Assembly (NCBI GenBank): GCA_009778965.1
Contig: WRFE01000008.1
Span: 1-39,493, forward strand
Source of the DNA: Candidatus Endomicrobium labiotermitis
GTDB lineage: Bacteria; Elusimicrobiota; Endomicrobiia; Endomicrobiales; Endomicrobiaceae
Direction of reading: 5' to 3'
DNA: 39,493 nucleotides
The notes under the pieces are model-generated. The model was not told where the DNA came from and searched no databases. It saw only the letters and a list, made by a program, of their open reading frames with translations. Positions 31,832 through 39,493 of the stretch are shown here, piece by piece (within the stretch, counting starts at the first letter, position 1; each line of letters begins with the position of its first letter). The position numbers and the translations under genes were made by a program.

Positions 31832-31855
31832 GTTTCGGCAGAGCCGAAACTTATT
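31832..31855 (+). terminator. Short hairpin after the PHP gene
   Basis: GTTTCGGC (31832-31839) pairs perfectly with GCCGAAAC (31843-31850), loop AGA, followed by TTATTA. Weak T-tract, so the terminator role is tentative. Confidence 0.5.
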
Positions 31856-31922
31856 AGTAGATTTTCACTTTGCGAAAATTCCAATTTTGAACTTTGTTAT
31901 CTGTACTTTGTAAATTAATAAA

Positions 31923-33380
31923 ATGGGTTACATAAACAAAACCGTATTTTTAAATTACCTTTCTTGTCCTACTTTGGGCTGGATGTCCAAAAGGGGGATG
32001 CTGCCCAGGCTTGAAGGGTTAAATAATGAACTTCTTACTCTGGAAGGCAATAATGTCCACAAGTTATCGTGGCAGCTTTTTCCAGATGCGGTAAACGCCC
32101 AAAAAAAATACTTATCGGACAGCGCTGCATATACTCAGGAACTTTTGCAAAATCCCGAAAACAAAACTTTTGTTGAAGCATCGTTTATATCAAACGGTTT
32201 TTCCGTACGTACGGATACGCTGCAAAGACTTGATGACAATACCTGGCATCTTTTTGAGGTTAAATCAGGCGGAAAGTATAAAGTAAAATATGTCCAGGAC
32301 ATGACTTTCAGCGCAATGGTACTTAAAAAAAGCGGTATTAACGTTACTAAAGCCTCTTTGATGCATCTTGCCAACGGTTACCGTCTTGGTATGGACTCAT
32401 CCGCTCTTTTTAAAACGCTTGACTGCAGCGAAAAAGTAGAACTCAGGCTTGGGGAATACTTAAACATTTCAGATAAGGCTTTTGAGGAACTAGAGTCGGA
32501 AAAAATGCCTGAGCCTTATTTGAAAAGATCCTGCAAAAATTGTCCTGTCTTTGACAATTGCATGGGCAAAGACATTAAAAATCACATATTTGATTTACCA
32601 AGGCTTTCCGTGCCCGCGATTGAAGAACTTATTGCTTTAGGAGCTGACACAATAGATAAAGTTCCAGAAGGTTTTGAACTTACCGAGCAGCAGCAAATTG
32701 TTAAAAATTGTGTTTTGAGCGGTAAAACTTATATATCTCCGAATCTGAAACCCGAACTCGATAATTTAAAAGAGCCTTTTTATTATCTTGATTTTGAATC
32801 CATAACAACAATAATGCCTTTATTTCCTGATATAGCTCCGCACACGCAGCTTTTGACCCAGTTCTCCATAGATAAAAGTTCTGAGATCGGTAAAGTTGAT
32901 GAGCATTTTGAGTATATCGGAGACCACAAAAAAGACTGCCGCAGGGAAATAGCTGAAAAACTTGTTGAGTGTCTAGGGGAAGAAGGGAGCATAATTACTT
33001 ATGCCAATTTTGAAAGAATAGCGATATCAAGGCTTGCGGGATTGTTTCCGGATTTATGCGACGCCTTGAACAAAATTGCCGAAAGAGTAGTTGATTTTGA
33101 AATTATACTCAGGAAAAATTATTACGATATAAATTTTCACGGACGCTCTTCAATAAAAAAAGTTCTTCCTGCTATAGTGCCTGAAATGAATTATGACAGC
33201 CTTGAAATAGGCGAAGGCGGCGATGCCGCAGCGGCATTCGCGTTCATGGCTATGGGTTTATACGATGAAGAAAAAATAGCTGAAACCAAAAAGAATCTTT
33301 TAAAATATTGCGCCCAGGACACCCTTGCAATGGTCAAAATCCACAGTTTTCTTGCCGAAATAGTCAATAATATTTCATAG
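31923..33380 (+). CDS. DUF2779 protein: Cas4/RecB-like nuclease fused to a DEDD-type exonuclease
   Basis: 485 residues. The N-terminal ~220 residues look like a PD-(D/E)xK nuclease of the Cas4/RecB type: Cys15 in FLNYLSCP, the core LFEVKSGGKYK (Glu112, Lys114), QDMTFSAMVL, and Cys204, Cys207, Cys213 in SCKNCPVFDNC, giving the four Cys of a probable [4Fe-4S] cluster. The C-terminal DUF2779 half resembles DEDD 3'-5' exonucleases: YYLDFESI (Asp290, Glu292), ITYANFERIAISRLA, VVDFEIIL (Asp391) and CAQDTLAMVKIHSFL (Asp466). Substrate and pathway are unknown. No cas gene or repeat array is nearby, so it is not part of a CRISPR locus here. It stands alone; REP-like element R4 follows directly. Confidence 0.85.
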   Translation: MGYINKTVFLNYLSCPTLGWMSKRGMLPRLEGLNNELLTLEGNNVHKLSWQLFPDAVNAQKKYLSDSAAYTQELLQNPENKTFVEASFISNGFSVRTDTLQRLDDNTWHLFEVKSGGKYKVKYVQDMTFSAMVLKKSGINVTKASLMHLANGYRLGMDSSALFKTLDCSEKVELRLGEYLNISDKAFEELESEKMPEPYLKRSCKNCPVFDNCMGKDIKNHIFDLPRLSVPAIEELIALGADTIDKVPEGFELTEQQQIVKNCVLSGKTYISPNLKPELDNLKEPFYYLDFESITTIMPLFPDIAPHTQLLTQFSIDKSSEIGKVDEHFEYIGDHKKDCRREIAEKLVECLGEEGSIITYANFERIAISRLAGLFPDLCDALNKIAERVVDFEIILRKNYYDINFHGRSSIKKVLPAIVPEMNYDSLEIGEGGDAAAAFAFMAMGLYDEEKIAETKKNLLKYCAQDTLAMVKIHSFLAEIVNNIS

Positions 33381-33468
33381 TTTGTCACCCTGAGCGAAGT
33401 CGAAGGGTCTGTCGTTAAAGGCAGATGTTTCGACTACACGGCTACGCTGTTTTGCTCAACATGACAAA
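33381..33468. repeat. REP-like palindromic element R4
   Basis: TTTGTCACCCTGAGCGAAGT then CGAAGGGTCT opens it, and TTTTGCTCAACATGACAAA closes it. The ends TTTGTCA and TGACAAA, and the inner GAGC and GCTC, are complementary. It begins immediately after the DUF2779 stop codon. Confidence 0.8.
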
Positions 33469-33487
33469 TTGTTTTTAGAGATTTTGC

Positions 33488-33493
33488 TATAAT
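33488..33493 (+). promoter_or_regulatory. -10 box overlapping the hydE start
   Basis: TATAAT here overlaps the first possible ATG (33492). Transcription would start close to 33500, at the second in-frame ATG (33501), implying a leaderless hydE message. No good -35 lies at 16-18 bases, so the assignment is tentative. Confidence 0.4.
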
Positions 33494-34610
33494 GATTTAT
33501 ATGAAAAAAATTGACGCTATATTGGACAAAGTTGTAAATACCCACATTTTAGATAAAAACGAAATACTCGAACTTTTAGCTGCAGAAGACAGTCATTCTC
33601 TTTTTGCTGCGGCTGATGCAGTGCGTAAGAAATATGTCGGCGACGAAATCCATTTACGCGGTTTAATAGAATTTTCAAATTACTGTAAGCGTAATTGTTT
33701 ATATTGCGGTTTAAGAAAAGATAATGACAAACTAGTACGTTACCGCATAGAGCCGGAAGATATAATCGGGCTTGCTTCTAAAGCTAAAGATTACGGTTAT
33801 AAAACGATTGTCTTACAATCCGGCGAAGATCCGTATTACACAACCGATAAAATTATTGAGATTATATCCGGAATAAAAAAGCTTGGCCTTGCTTTGACTT
33901 TAAGCATAGGTGAGAAAACTTATGAAGAATATAAAGCATACAGACAAGCAGGAGCTGACAGATATCTTTTAAGAATTGAAACCACCGACGAAGCGCTTTA
34001 TAAAAAATTAAATCCCGGGATGAATCTTGAAAACAGAATAAAATGTCTTCAAAATTTAAAAGAACTCGGGTATGAAGTAGGGTCTGGAATAATGCTGGGG
34101 CTTCCCGGACAAACTTTGGAAAGTATAGCAGATGATATTCTTTTTCTAAAATCAATATCTGTTGATATGGCTGGAATAGGTCCTTTTATTTATAATCCGA
34201 ATACGCCGATTTTTGGGACATTGTCCCCAAATGGAGAGGAGTTAAATGAATCTGTCTGTCATTCTGAAAGCAGTGAAGAATCCACCGTTTTGAGCGGTAA
34301 AGAAAATTATTTTGATTTATCTTTAAAAGTCATGTCAATTTTGCGTTTAATAATGCCTGATATTAATATTCCGGCGACAACAGCCATGGAAACTTTAAAT
34401 ACTGATGGACGTATTACAGCCTTACAAAGCGGCGCGAATGTGGTAATGCCTAATGTTACGGAAATAGATAATAAAAAGTTTTACGAAATATATCCTGGTA
34501 AAGTATTTGTTTCGGAATCTTCCGAAGAACACAGAGCAAATATGGAAAGTAAAATAAAAGCGATAGGGCGGACTATTTCCGAGGGTAAAGGCTTTCGAAA
34601 AAGCAGGTAG
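33492..34610 (+). CDS. hydE: [FeFe]-hydrogenase maturase HydE (radical SAM) with in-frame repeat insert
   Basis: 372 residues. HydE is a radical-SAM enzyme acting in H-cluster assembly. The cluster motif is C65-x3-C69-x2-C72 in CKRNCLYCGLRKDN; other HydE-like runs are LRGLIEFSNYC, IVLQSGEDPYY, LRIETTDEALYKKLNPG and GIMLGLPGQT, then IPATTAMETL and GANVVMPN. Between IYNPNTPIFGT and KENYFDLSLKVM there is an extra segment of about 25 residues containing VCHSESSEES, the translation of a REP-like palindrome. Family members have only a short loop here. The start could be 33492 or 33501; neither has a good ribosome site. hydF, hydG and the hydrogenase are not in the window. The closely related PylB/BioB-like radical SAM proteins are less likely. 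Confidence 0.9.
   Translation: MIYMKKIDAILDKVVNTHILDKNEILELLAAEDSHSLFAAADAVRKKYVGDEIHLRGLIEFSNYCKRNCLYCGLRKDNDKLVRYRIEPEDIIGLASKAKDYGYKTIVLQSGEDPYYTTDKIIEIISGIKKLGLALTLSIGEKTYEEYKAYRQAGADRYLLRIETTDEALYKKLNPGMNLENRIKCLQNLKELGYEVGSGIMLGLPGQTLESIADDILFLKSISVDMAGIGPFIYNPNTPIFGTLSPNGEELNESVCHSESSEESTVLSGKENYFDLSLKVMSILRLIMPDINIPATTAMETLNTDGRITALQSGANVVMPNVTEIDNKKFYEIYPGKVFVSESSEEHRANMESKIKAIGRTISEGKGFRKSR
34254..34297. repeat. REP-like element R5 inside the hydE coding sequence
   Basis: GTCTGTCATTCTGAAAGCAG then TGAAGAATCCACCG matches the TGTCA(C/T)(C/T)CTGA...GAAG(A/G)(A/G)TC wording of R4. It is in frame, has no stop, and is translated as VCHSESSEES. Confidence 0.75.
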
Positions 34611-34630
34611 TAGTTAGTAGTGAGTGTTTT

Positions 34631-34717
34631 GTCGTCATTGCGATGAGCAACAAAAGTTGCGAAGAAGCAATCCAAGTTATTAGTAAAATGGATTCCGGAT
34701 CAAGTCCGGAATGACAA
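34631..34717. repeat. REP-like palindromic element R6
   Basis: GTCGTCATTGCGATGAGCAA then AAGTTGCGAAGAAGCAATCC forms the left half. The right half, GGATTCCGGATCAAGTCCGG then AATGACA, holds a hairpin CCGGATCAAGTCCGG. It lies between hydE and mnmA. Confidence 0.8.
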
Positions 34718-34739
34718 AAAATAATCGAGGAAATAGAGA

Positions 34740-35810
34740 ATGAAAATATTGGTCGGTCTTAGCGGCGGAGTTGATTCAGCTATTGCCGCTTATTTATTAA
34801 AAAAACAGGGGCACGAAGTAACGGGCGCGACAATGTCCGTTTGGGACAGTTCTTTACCGGTGCCAAAAATTGAAGGCGCTAACGCTTGTATTGGTCCTAA
34901 AGAGAAAGATATTGAAGCCGTAAAAAAAATAGCGGATTTTTTGAAAATTCCGTTCAGCATAATAGATTGCAGAGAAGAGTTTAAAAAAGTTGTCTTGGAA
35001 AATTTTAAAAGCGAATATAAATCCGGCCGTACGCCAAATCCCTGTGTGTGGTGCAACGCTTATATTAAGTTCGGCGTTTTACCCGAGGCTGCTAAAAAAA
35101 ACGGATTGCAATTTGATAAGTTTGCGACAGGGCATTACGCAAATATAATTTATAATGACGATATAAAAATGTACCAGCTGAAAAAAGCGAAAGATTTAAA
35201 GAAAGACCAGACATATTTTTTATACCGCCTTTCACAAAAAACTTTATCGGAAACTCTTTTTCCTTTAGGAAATCTTACAAAAGACGAAGTGCGCGCTATT
35301 GCTAAAGAAATCGGACTTCCAGTAGCGGAAAAGCCTGACAGCCAGGATTTTTACTGCGGAGATTATAATGATATACTTCAGTTTCCGGAAAATTCGGGTG
35401 ACATTGTTGATAAAACCGGAAAAGTTTTGGGAAAACACAAAGGTATTTGGAATTACACTATAGGCAAACGTAAAGGACTCGGGCTTCCGGGCGGAACAGG
35501 GGACCCTTTGTATGTCATTAATATTTTGGCAAAGCAAAATGTTATTGTGCTTGGTTCAAAGGATGATTTGTATTCAAAGTCGCTTATTGCCGAAAAAGTT
35601 TCGTGGGGATCTGTCACGGCGCCAAAGGAATCTGTTAAAGTAATGGCAAAGATACGCCAGCAGCATGCTCCTTCGCAAGCCCAAGTAACTGTTAAAGAGG
35701 AAAACAGCGCGGAAGTGATTTTTGATACTCCTCAGATGTCCGTCGCATCCGGGCAAAGCGTGGTTTTTTATAAAGATGATATAGTTTTAGGCGGGGGAAT
35801 AATACGTTAG
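34740..35810 (+). CDS. mnmA: tRNA-specific 2-thiouridylase MnmA
   Basis: 356 residues. MnmA thiolates U34 of Lys, Glu and Gln tRNAs using ATP and a persulfide relay. The PP-loop is SGGVDS (8-13). Catalytic cysteines are Cys105 in TPNPCVWCNAYIKFG and Cys206 in PDSQDFYCGDYN. FATGHYA and KKDQTYFLYRLSQ are the tRNA and ATP contact segments. The C-terminal domain contains WNYTIGKRKGLGLPGG and KIRQQHAPSQAQV. A GAGG-type ribosome site precedes the ATG. It is monocistronic between R6 and F6. Confidence 0.95.
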   Translation: MKILVGLSGGVDSAIAAYLLKKQGHEVTGATMSVWDSSLPVPKIEGANACIGPKEKDIEAVKKIADFLKIPFSIIDCREEFKKVVLENFKSEYKSGRTPNPCVWCNAYIKFGVLPEAAKKNGLQFDKFATGHYANIIYNDDIKMYQLKKAKDLKKDQTYFLYRLSQKTLSETLFPLGNLTKDEVRAIAKEIGLPVAEKPDSQDFYCGDYNDILQFPENSGDIVDKTGKVLGKHKGIWNYTIGKRKGLGLPGGTGDPLYVINILAKQNVIVLGSKDDLYSKSLIAEKVSWGSVTAPKESVKVMAKIRQQHAPSQAQVTVKEENSAEVIFDTPQMSVASGQSVVFYKDDIVLGGGIIR

Positions 35811-35912
35811 AAGATGGGATGATTAGAGGATGAGATGTTGAGCAACGGCTTTTGTTCTGTTTTTACTCATCTTCCCATCATCTCACCTTCTCATCATCGG
35901 GCTGTTTTTTTT
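35811..35912. repeat. Foldback element F6 (GATGAGAAG-word type, inverse orientation)
   Basis: Left arm (35813-35846): GATGGGATGATTAGAGGATG then AGATGTTGAGCAAC. Right arm (35865-35898): ACTCATCTTCCCATCATC then TCACCTTCTCATCATC. GAGCAACGGC here is the reverse complement of the core GCCGTTGCTC of F2 and F4. A T8 run (35904-35912) follows, so this copy may also end mnmA transcription. Confidence 0.75.
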
Positions 35913-35925
35913 ATTGTTAATTTTA

Positions 35926-35931
35926 TATAAT
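35926..35931 (+). promoter_or_regulatory. Candidate -10 box for the epimerase gene
   Basis: TATAAT, 28 bases before the ATG at 35959. No convincing -35 is seen at the usual distance. Confidence 0.4.
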
Positions 35932-35958
35932 CTTCAAATCAATTTTAAAGGAAAAAGT

Positions 35959-36930
35959 ATGTCAATTTTGGTTACAGGGGCTGCAGGGTTTATCGGTGCG
36001 GAAGTTTGTAAATTGCTTATAAAATCCGGTAAAAATGTAGTTGCCATAGATAATATAAACGATTATTACGATGTCCGTGTTAAAAATTACCGTTTAAAAG
36101 AATTAAAAGAATTAAAAAACTTTGTTTTTTACAAAGCTGATATAGAAAATAAAAAATCCGTTGATAATATAATCAAAAAACATAAAATTACCGCAATTAT
36201 AAATTTAGCCGCGAGAGCTGGCGTTCGTTACAGTATGGAAAACCCGTTTGTTTACGTTTCCACAAACACAATGGGGACGCTTAATCTTTTGGAAGCTGCC
36301 AGAAGAAATAAAATAAATAAATTTATTTTAGCGTCAACCTCATCCTTATACGCCGGACAGAAAATGCCTTTTGCAGAAACTCTTGCAGTAAATACTCCGA
36401 TATCTCCTTATGCGGCGTCAAAAAAGGGCGCTGAAGCCATGTGCTACTCATATCATTATCTTTACGGTATAGATACTACAATTTTAAGATTTTTTACGGT
36501 ATATGGTCCGGCAGGCAGACCCGATATGAGCATAATCCGTTTTATAAAGTGGATAGATGAGGGAAAACCAATAGAGCTTTTTGGCGACGGCTCGCAGAGC
36601 AGGGACTTTACTTATGTGGAAGATATTGCGAGAGGCGTTGTTAAAGCGTTAAAGAAAACTGAATATAAAATTATAAATCTCGGCGGAAATAAACCGTATA
36701 AACTAAGTTATATGATTGAACTGATAGAAAAAAATCTAGGCAAAAAAACTAAGTATAATTATAGGCCGTTTCATAAAGCCGATATAGACGCTACATGGGC
36801 AAATATTACAGAAGCAAATAAAGTTTTAGGCTGGTCACCTAAGATATCTTTAGAACAGGGGATAAAAAAGACCGTCAATTGGTATCTGGAAAATAAATCC
36901 TGGTTTAAAAACATAAAACTGACACCTTAG
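35959..36930 (+). CDS. NAD-dependent nucleotide-sugar epimerase (UDP-glucuronate 4-epimerase-like)
   Basis: 323 residues, extended SDR family. GAAGFIG (7-13) is the NAD-binding motif, and Tyr151-x3-Lys155 in SPYAASKKGAE is the catalytic pair. IDNINDYYDVRVKNYRLKEL, RAGVRYSMENPFVYVSTN and LRFFTVYGPAGRPDM are characteristic of UDP-glucuronate 4-epimerases (CapI/GAE). AAAGGA precedes ATG 35959; a longer ORF from 35914 has no supporting site. The next gene is a nucleotide-sugar 6-dehydrogenase, so the pair could make a UDP-uronic acid sugar and its C4 epimer for surface polysaccharide. A UDP-GlcNAcA epimerase of the TviC/WbpP type is the alternative. Confidence 0.9.
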   Translation: MSILVTGAAGFIGAEVCKLLIKSGKNVVAIDNINDYYDVRVKNYRLKELKELKNFVFYKADIENKKSVDNIIKKHKITAIINLAARAGVRYSMENPFVYVSTNTMGTLNLLEAARRNKINKFILASTSSLYAGQKMPFAETLAVNTPISPYAASKKGAEAMCYSYHYLYGIDTTILRFFTVYGPAGRPDMSIIRFIKWIDEGKPIELFGDGSQSRDFTYVEDIARGVVKALKKTEYKIINLGGNKPYKLSYMIELIEKNLGKKTKYNYRPFHKADIDATWANITEANKVLGWSPKISLEQGIKKTVNWYLENKSWFKNIKLTP

Positions 36931-37020
36931 TGTCATACCGTTGAAAAACGGTATCCAAGTTGTTGTTAAAAGATTATAATTTTTAGTGAAATTGGATTCC
37001 GAATCGAGTTCGGAATGGCA
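36931..37020. repeat. REP-like palindromic element R7
   Basis: TGTCATACCGTTGAAAAACG then GTATCC forms the left hairpin. The right half, GGATTCCGAATCGAGTTCGG then AATGGCA, forms another. The left hairpin is identical to that of R3 except for one swapped A-T pair. Confidence 0.75.
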
Positions 37021-37067
37021 AGAAAATGGATGGCAAATTTTAGGAAAACAGACTAAAGGAAAGAAAA

Positions 37068-38369
37068 ATGTTTAAAGAATTATTACAAAAAATCAATAAC
37101 AGAAATGTAAAAATCGGGGTTATAGGACAAGGATATGTTGGACTGCCTTTGTCGGTTGAACTTGCGAAACAAGGTTTTTCCGCTACAGGTTATGAGGTTG
37201 ATAAGTTTAAAGTTGAATCCATAAATAAAGGTAAATCCTATATTGGCGATGTTGAAACGAACGTTTTAAAAGAACTTGTAAAAAATAAAAAAGTTGATGC
37301 TACATTGGATTTTAACAACCTTTCAAAAGAAGATGTTATTATTATATGCGTTCCGACGCCTTTAAGAAAATCAAAAGATCCGGATGTTTCTTATATTTTA
37401 TCTGCTGCAAAAAACGTAAAGAAGACACTAAGAAAAGGTCAGCTTATAATTTTGGAGTCCACCACTTATCCGGGAACCACAAAAGAGCTTATGCTACCTA
37501 TGCTTGAAGAAACAGGTCTTAAAGCGGGCAAAGATTTCTTTTTAGCTTTCAGTCCAGAAAGAATTGACCCGTCTAATAAAAAATTCGGTATTGAAAATAC
37601 TACAAAAGTTGTCGGCGGACATTGCGAATGCTGTACGGACCTTGCCGCTGCGGTATATTCGTCTTTTACAAAGGTTTATAAAGTTTCGTCTACGGAAGCG
37701 GCTGAAATGGTTAAACTTTTGGAAAATACTTTCAGAGCGGTAAACATTGCGCTTGTTAACGAAGTGGCCTTGATGTGTAATAAACTTAAACTTAACGTGT
37801 GGGAAATTATAGAAGCGGCAGCGACAAAACCTTTTGGATTTATGCCTTTTTTTCCGGGGCCCGGAATAGGCGGACATTGTATTCCTTTGGATCCTCATTA
37901 TTTGTCGTGGAAGCTTAAGACCTTGAATTTTTATTCGAGATTTATAGAACTTGCCGGCGAAATGAATTCTAAAATGCCCGAATACGTAGTTTCAAAAGTT
38001 TCCGATGCTTTAAATTCAAAAGCCAAGGCTTTGAAAAATTCAAAAATTTTGGCATTAGGCGCCGCATATAAAAAAGACGTGTCGGATGTACGCGAATCTC
38101 CCGCGCTTGACGTGATAAACATTCTTGTTTCAAAGGGCGCGAAAGTGTCATATTATGATCCTTATATACCTGAAATAAAAGAGTGTACTTGCGGCAAAAG
38201 CCTAAAATCTGAAAAAGATCTTAACGGTTTAAAAAAATATGATGCAGTTGTAGTAGTAACTGACCATACCTGTATAGATTATGATAAAGTTCTAAAAGAT
38301 TCCAAAATAATAGTGGATTCAAGAAATGTCTTCAAAAATAGCAAGTCAAACAAAATAGTAAGAATATAA
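37068..38369 (+). CDS. UDP-N-acetylglucosamine/UDP-sugar 6-dehydrogenase (WbpA/TviB-like)
   Basis: 433 residues of the UDP-glucose/GDP-mannose dehydrogenase family, which oxidises the C6 hydroxyl of an NDP-sugar to a carboxylate with two NAD. The Rossmann motif is GVIGQGYVGLPLSVELAKQG (17-36). FFLAFSPERIDPSNKKF is the substrate-binding segment. The catalytic Cys271 is in GPGIGGHCIPLDPHYLSWK. LLENTFRAVNIALVNEVALMC and the C-terminal KILALGAAYKKDVSDVRESPALDV are standard. PFGFMPFFPGPG with HCIPLDP suits UDP-GlcNAc dehydrogenases (WbpA/TviB); UDP-glucose cannot be excluded. It probably works with the preceding epimerase, but REP-like R7 and a 137-base gap separate them. Confidence 0.92.
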   Translation: MFKELLQKINNRNVKIGVIGQGYVGLPLSVELAKQGFSATGYEVDKFKVESINKGKSYIGDVETNVLKELVKNKKVDATLDFNNLSKEDVIIICVPTPLRKSKDPDVSYILSAAKNVKKTLRKGQLIILESTTYPGTTKELMLPMLEETGLKAGKDFFLAFSPERIDPSNKKFGIENTTKVVGGHCECCTDLAAAVYSSFTKVYKVSSTEAAEMVKLLENTFRAVNIALVNEVALMCNKLKLNVWEIIEAAATKPFGFMPFFPGPGIGGHCIPLDPHYLSWKLKTLNFYSRFIELAGEMNSKMPEYVVSKVSDALNSKAKALKNSKILALGAAYKKDVSDVRESPALDVINILVSKGAKVSYYDPYIPEIKECTCGKSLKSEKDLNGLKKYDAVVVVTDHTCIDYDKVLKDSKIIVDSRNVFKNSKSNKIVRI

Positions 38370-38440
38370 AAAGGCAATTACGAATTCAAAATTACGAATT
38401 ACGAATCAAAAGCCAAAAGTTGTTTGTTGTTTTGGTTTTT

Positions 38441-38620
38441 AATATCCGGTTTTGTTTGCGACAGACGCCTTATTGCGTATATGAGGGAGAATTTTTTAAG
38501 ATTATTCAATTTCAACTGTCTGAGCGGTAACCTTAAAGCAGTTATTTACCGCGAGTTTTGAAATTGCTTAAAAAATACGAACGAATGCAATTCAGCGTCA
38601 GAGCAAGTAAAATAAAAAAT
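38441..38620. repeat. Conserved intergenic element, copy C (upstream of recA)
   Basis: Key blocks: ATCCGGTTTTGTTTGCGACA, CGCCTTATTGCG, TATGAGGGAGAATTTTTTAA, AACTGTC, AGCGGTAACCTTAAAGCAGT, TTTACCGCGAGTTTTGAAAT. GCGGTAA (38524-38530) pairs with TTACCGC (38546-38552); the icd copy keeps this stem with C-G in place of T-A. As at icd, the element ends just before a TTGACA promoter. Confidence 0.6.
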
Positions 38621-38627
38621 GTAAAAC

Positions 38628-38657
38628 TTGACAAGGAATACATCTGTATGCTAATAT
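38628..38657 (+). promoter_or_regulatory. recA promoter
   Basis: TTGACA (38628-38633), an 18-base spacer and TAATAT (38652-38657). Transcription should start near 38664, leaving a leader of about 19 bases that carries the ribosome site GGGGG before ATG 38683. Confidence 0.85.
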
Positions 38658-38682
38658 GTCGAAAACTTTTAACGGGGGTCTT

Positions 38683-39493
38683 ATGGCAAAAGATGAAAAA
38701 CTTAAAGCGTTGGATTTAGCACTTTCTCAGATAGAAAAGGATTTCGGCAAAGAAGCGATTATGAGGCTTGGCGAAAAACACTCCAAAGAAAAAGTAGATG
38801 TTATACCTACGGGCGCTTTGCCTCTTGATATAGCAATCGGTATCGGCGGTATTCCGCGCGGCAGAATAATTGAAATTTACGGACCTGAAGCTTCAGGAAA
38901 AACTACGCTTGCTTTGTGTATGGTTGCGGAAACTCAAAAGTTGGGCGGTATAGCCGCTTATATAGACGCGGAACATGCTATGGATCCTGATTACGCGTCA
39001 AAACTCGGCGTGGATATTGATAATCTTTTAATTTCACAGCCTGATTCCGGCGAGCAAGCTCTTGAAATAGCGGATAAGTTAGTCCGTTCCGGAGCTGTCG
39101 ATATAATTGTTGTTGATTCCGTAGCGGCCCTTGTTCCGAAAGCCGAAATTGAAGGCGAAATGGGCGACTCTTTTGTCGGGCTTCAAGCCAGGCTTATGAG
39201 TCAGGCTTTAAGAAAGCTTACTTCAAATATATCAAAATCTAAAACTTCAATAGTTTTCATAAATCAGTTAAGGCAGAAAATCGGCGTTATGTGGGGAAGT
39301 CCGGAAACTACGCCCGGAGGTCTTGCTTTAAAATTTTATTCTTCGGTAAGACTTGACATAAGAAGAATAGAGTCTGTAAAAAAAGGCGAGGAAATTATCG
39401 GTAACAGAGTGAGAGTAAAAGTAGTAAAAAATAAAGTCGCTTCGCCGTTTAAACAGGCTGAATTTGAAATAATGTTCGGCGTTGGCGTTGACA
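38683..39493 (+). CDS. recA: Recombinase RecA, 3' truncated by the window edge
   Basis: 270 codons are visible and the frame stays open to the end. RecA forms filaments on single-stranded DNA for strand exchange and LexA-type autoproteolysis. Walker A is GPEASGKTT (67-75) and the Walker B strand is [11 protein letters not shown] (140-150). Loop L1 includes [20 protein letters not shown]. Loop L2 reads [19 protein letters not shown] (family: IGVMFGNPETTTGG), with Trp, Ser and Pro substitutions that look tolerable. IDAEHAMDP is conserved. GGGGG lies before the ATG. Roughly the last 70-80 residues of a typical RecA are beyond the window. Confidence 0.97.
   Translation, partial: MAKDEKLKALDLALSQIEKDFGKEAIMRLGEKHSKEKVDVIPTGALPLDIAIGIGGIPRGRIIEIYGPEASGKTTLALCMVAETQKLGGIAAYIDAEHAMDPDYASKLGVDIDNLLISQPDSGEQALEIADKLVRSGAVDIIVVDSVAALVPKAEIEGEMGDSFVGLQARLMSQALRKLTSNISKSKTSIVFINQLRQKIGVMWGSPETTPGGLALKFYSSVRLDIRRIESVKKGEEIIGNRVRVKVVKNKVASPFKQAEFEIMFGVGVD

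Larger units (their letters stand above)
38370..38682. other. 313-base gene-free region upstream of recA
   Basis: Holds a half-copy of the AATTACGAATT word repeat (38373-38407), the full conserved intergenic element (38441-38620) and the recA promoter (38628-38657). No SOS box matching the common bacterial LexA consensus was recognised by eye. No gene seen. Confidence 0.6.

Noticed and set aside
31923-33380. Cas4-like domain taken as sign of a CRISPR-Cas locus
   Set aside because: No other cas gene and no repeat-spacer array in the window; the C-terminal half is DUF2779, not Cas1.
35914-35958. Longer N-terminus for the epimerase
   Set aside because: The start overlaps the -10 region, and the added residues precede the Rossmann strand that normally begins the protein. 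ATG 35959 has AAAGGA.

Overview
The window looks like a chromosomal segment of an anaerobic, diderm, low-GC bacterium. The gene set and style point to the Elusimicrobiota, and an Endomicrobium-like organism is my best guess; that is inference from recalled gene style, not a database result. An autotransporter with a C-terminal beta-domain and an OmpA-type peptidoglycan-binding protein indicate an outer membrane. Ferredoxin-fused EtfA, an NfnAB-type pair and HydE indicate strictly anaerobic, ferredoxin-based metabolism. All recognised genes are on the + strand.

Layout. 1-841: 3' part of an OmpA-family gene. 842-1301: terminator, a conserved intergenic element and the icd promoter. 1302-4114: icd, ndk, ackA. 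4149-10932: a lipid and translation operon (DUF177, rpmF, plsX, fabH, fabD, fabG, acpP, fabF, rnc), with its main promoter inside the 3' end of ackA. 10956-14364: an acyl-CoA dehydrogenase with etfB and ferredoxin-fused etfA. 14365-14723: terminator and two REP-like repeats. 14724-18527: a 1267-residue autotransporter adhesin. 18835-18908: a tRNA with anticodon CAT. 19154-21381: NfnA and NfnB-like subunits. 21589-30772: an operon of carA, carB, a small EamA transporter, purF, a DUF1846 gene and a PIN-PhoH ATPase. 30935-38369: a PHP phosphoesterase, a DUF2779 nuclease, hydE, mnmA and two nucleotide-sugar genes, mostly as single genes separated by repeats. 38683-end: 5' part of recA.

Functionally, plsX to fabF is a compact type II fatty acid synthesis operon. 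Bcd/EtfAB, NfnAB and HydE make up a redox economy that moves electrons among NADH, NADPH, ferredoxin and H2. ackA gives substrate-level ATP. icd and NfnAB could supply NADPH. carAB and purF feed nucleotide synthesis.

The most unusual signals are these. (1) PurF has Gly where the glutaminase nucleophile Cys should be, and Asp at the oxyanion Asn. (2) A REP-like palindrome is translated in frame within hydE. (3) A family of intergenic foldback elements is built from repeated 8-10-base words around a shared loop core, GCCGTTGCTC. (4) A conserved intergenic element before icd and recA, truncated after the autotransporter gene, carries a hairpin with a compensatory base-pair change. I found no CRISPR array, prophage, transposase or rRNA.
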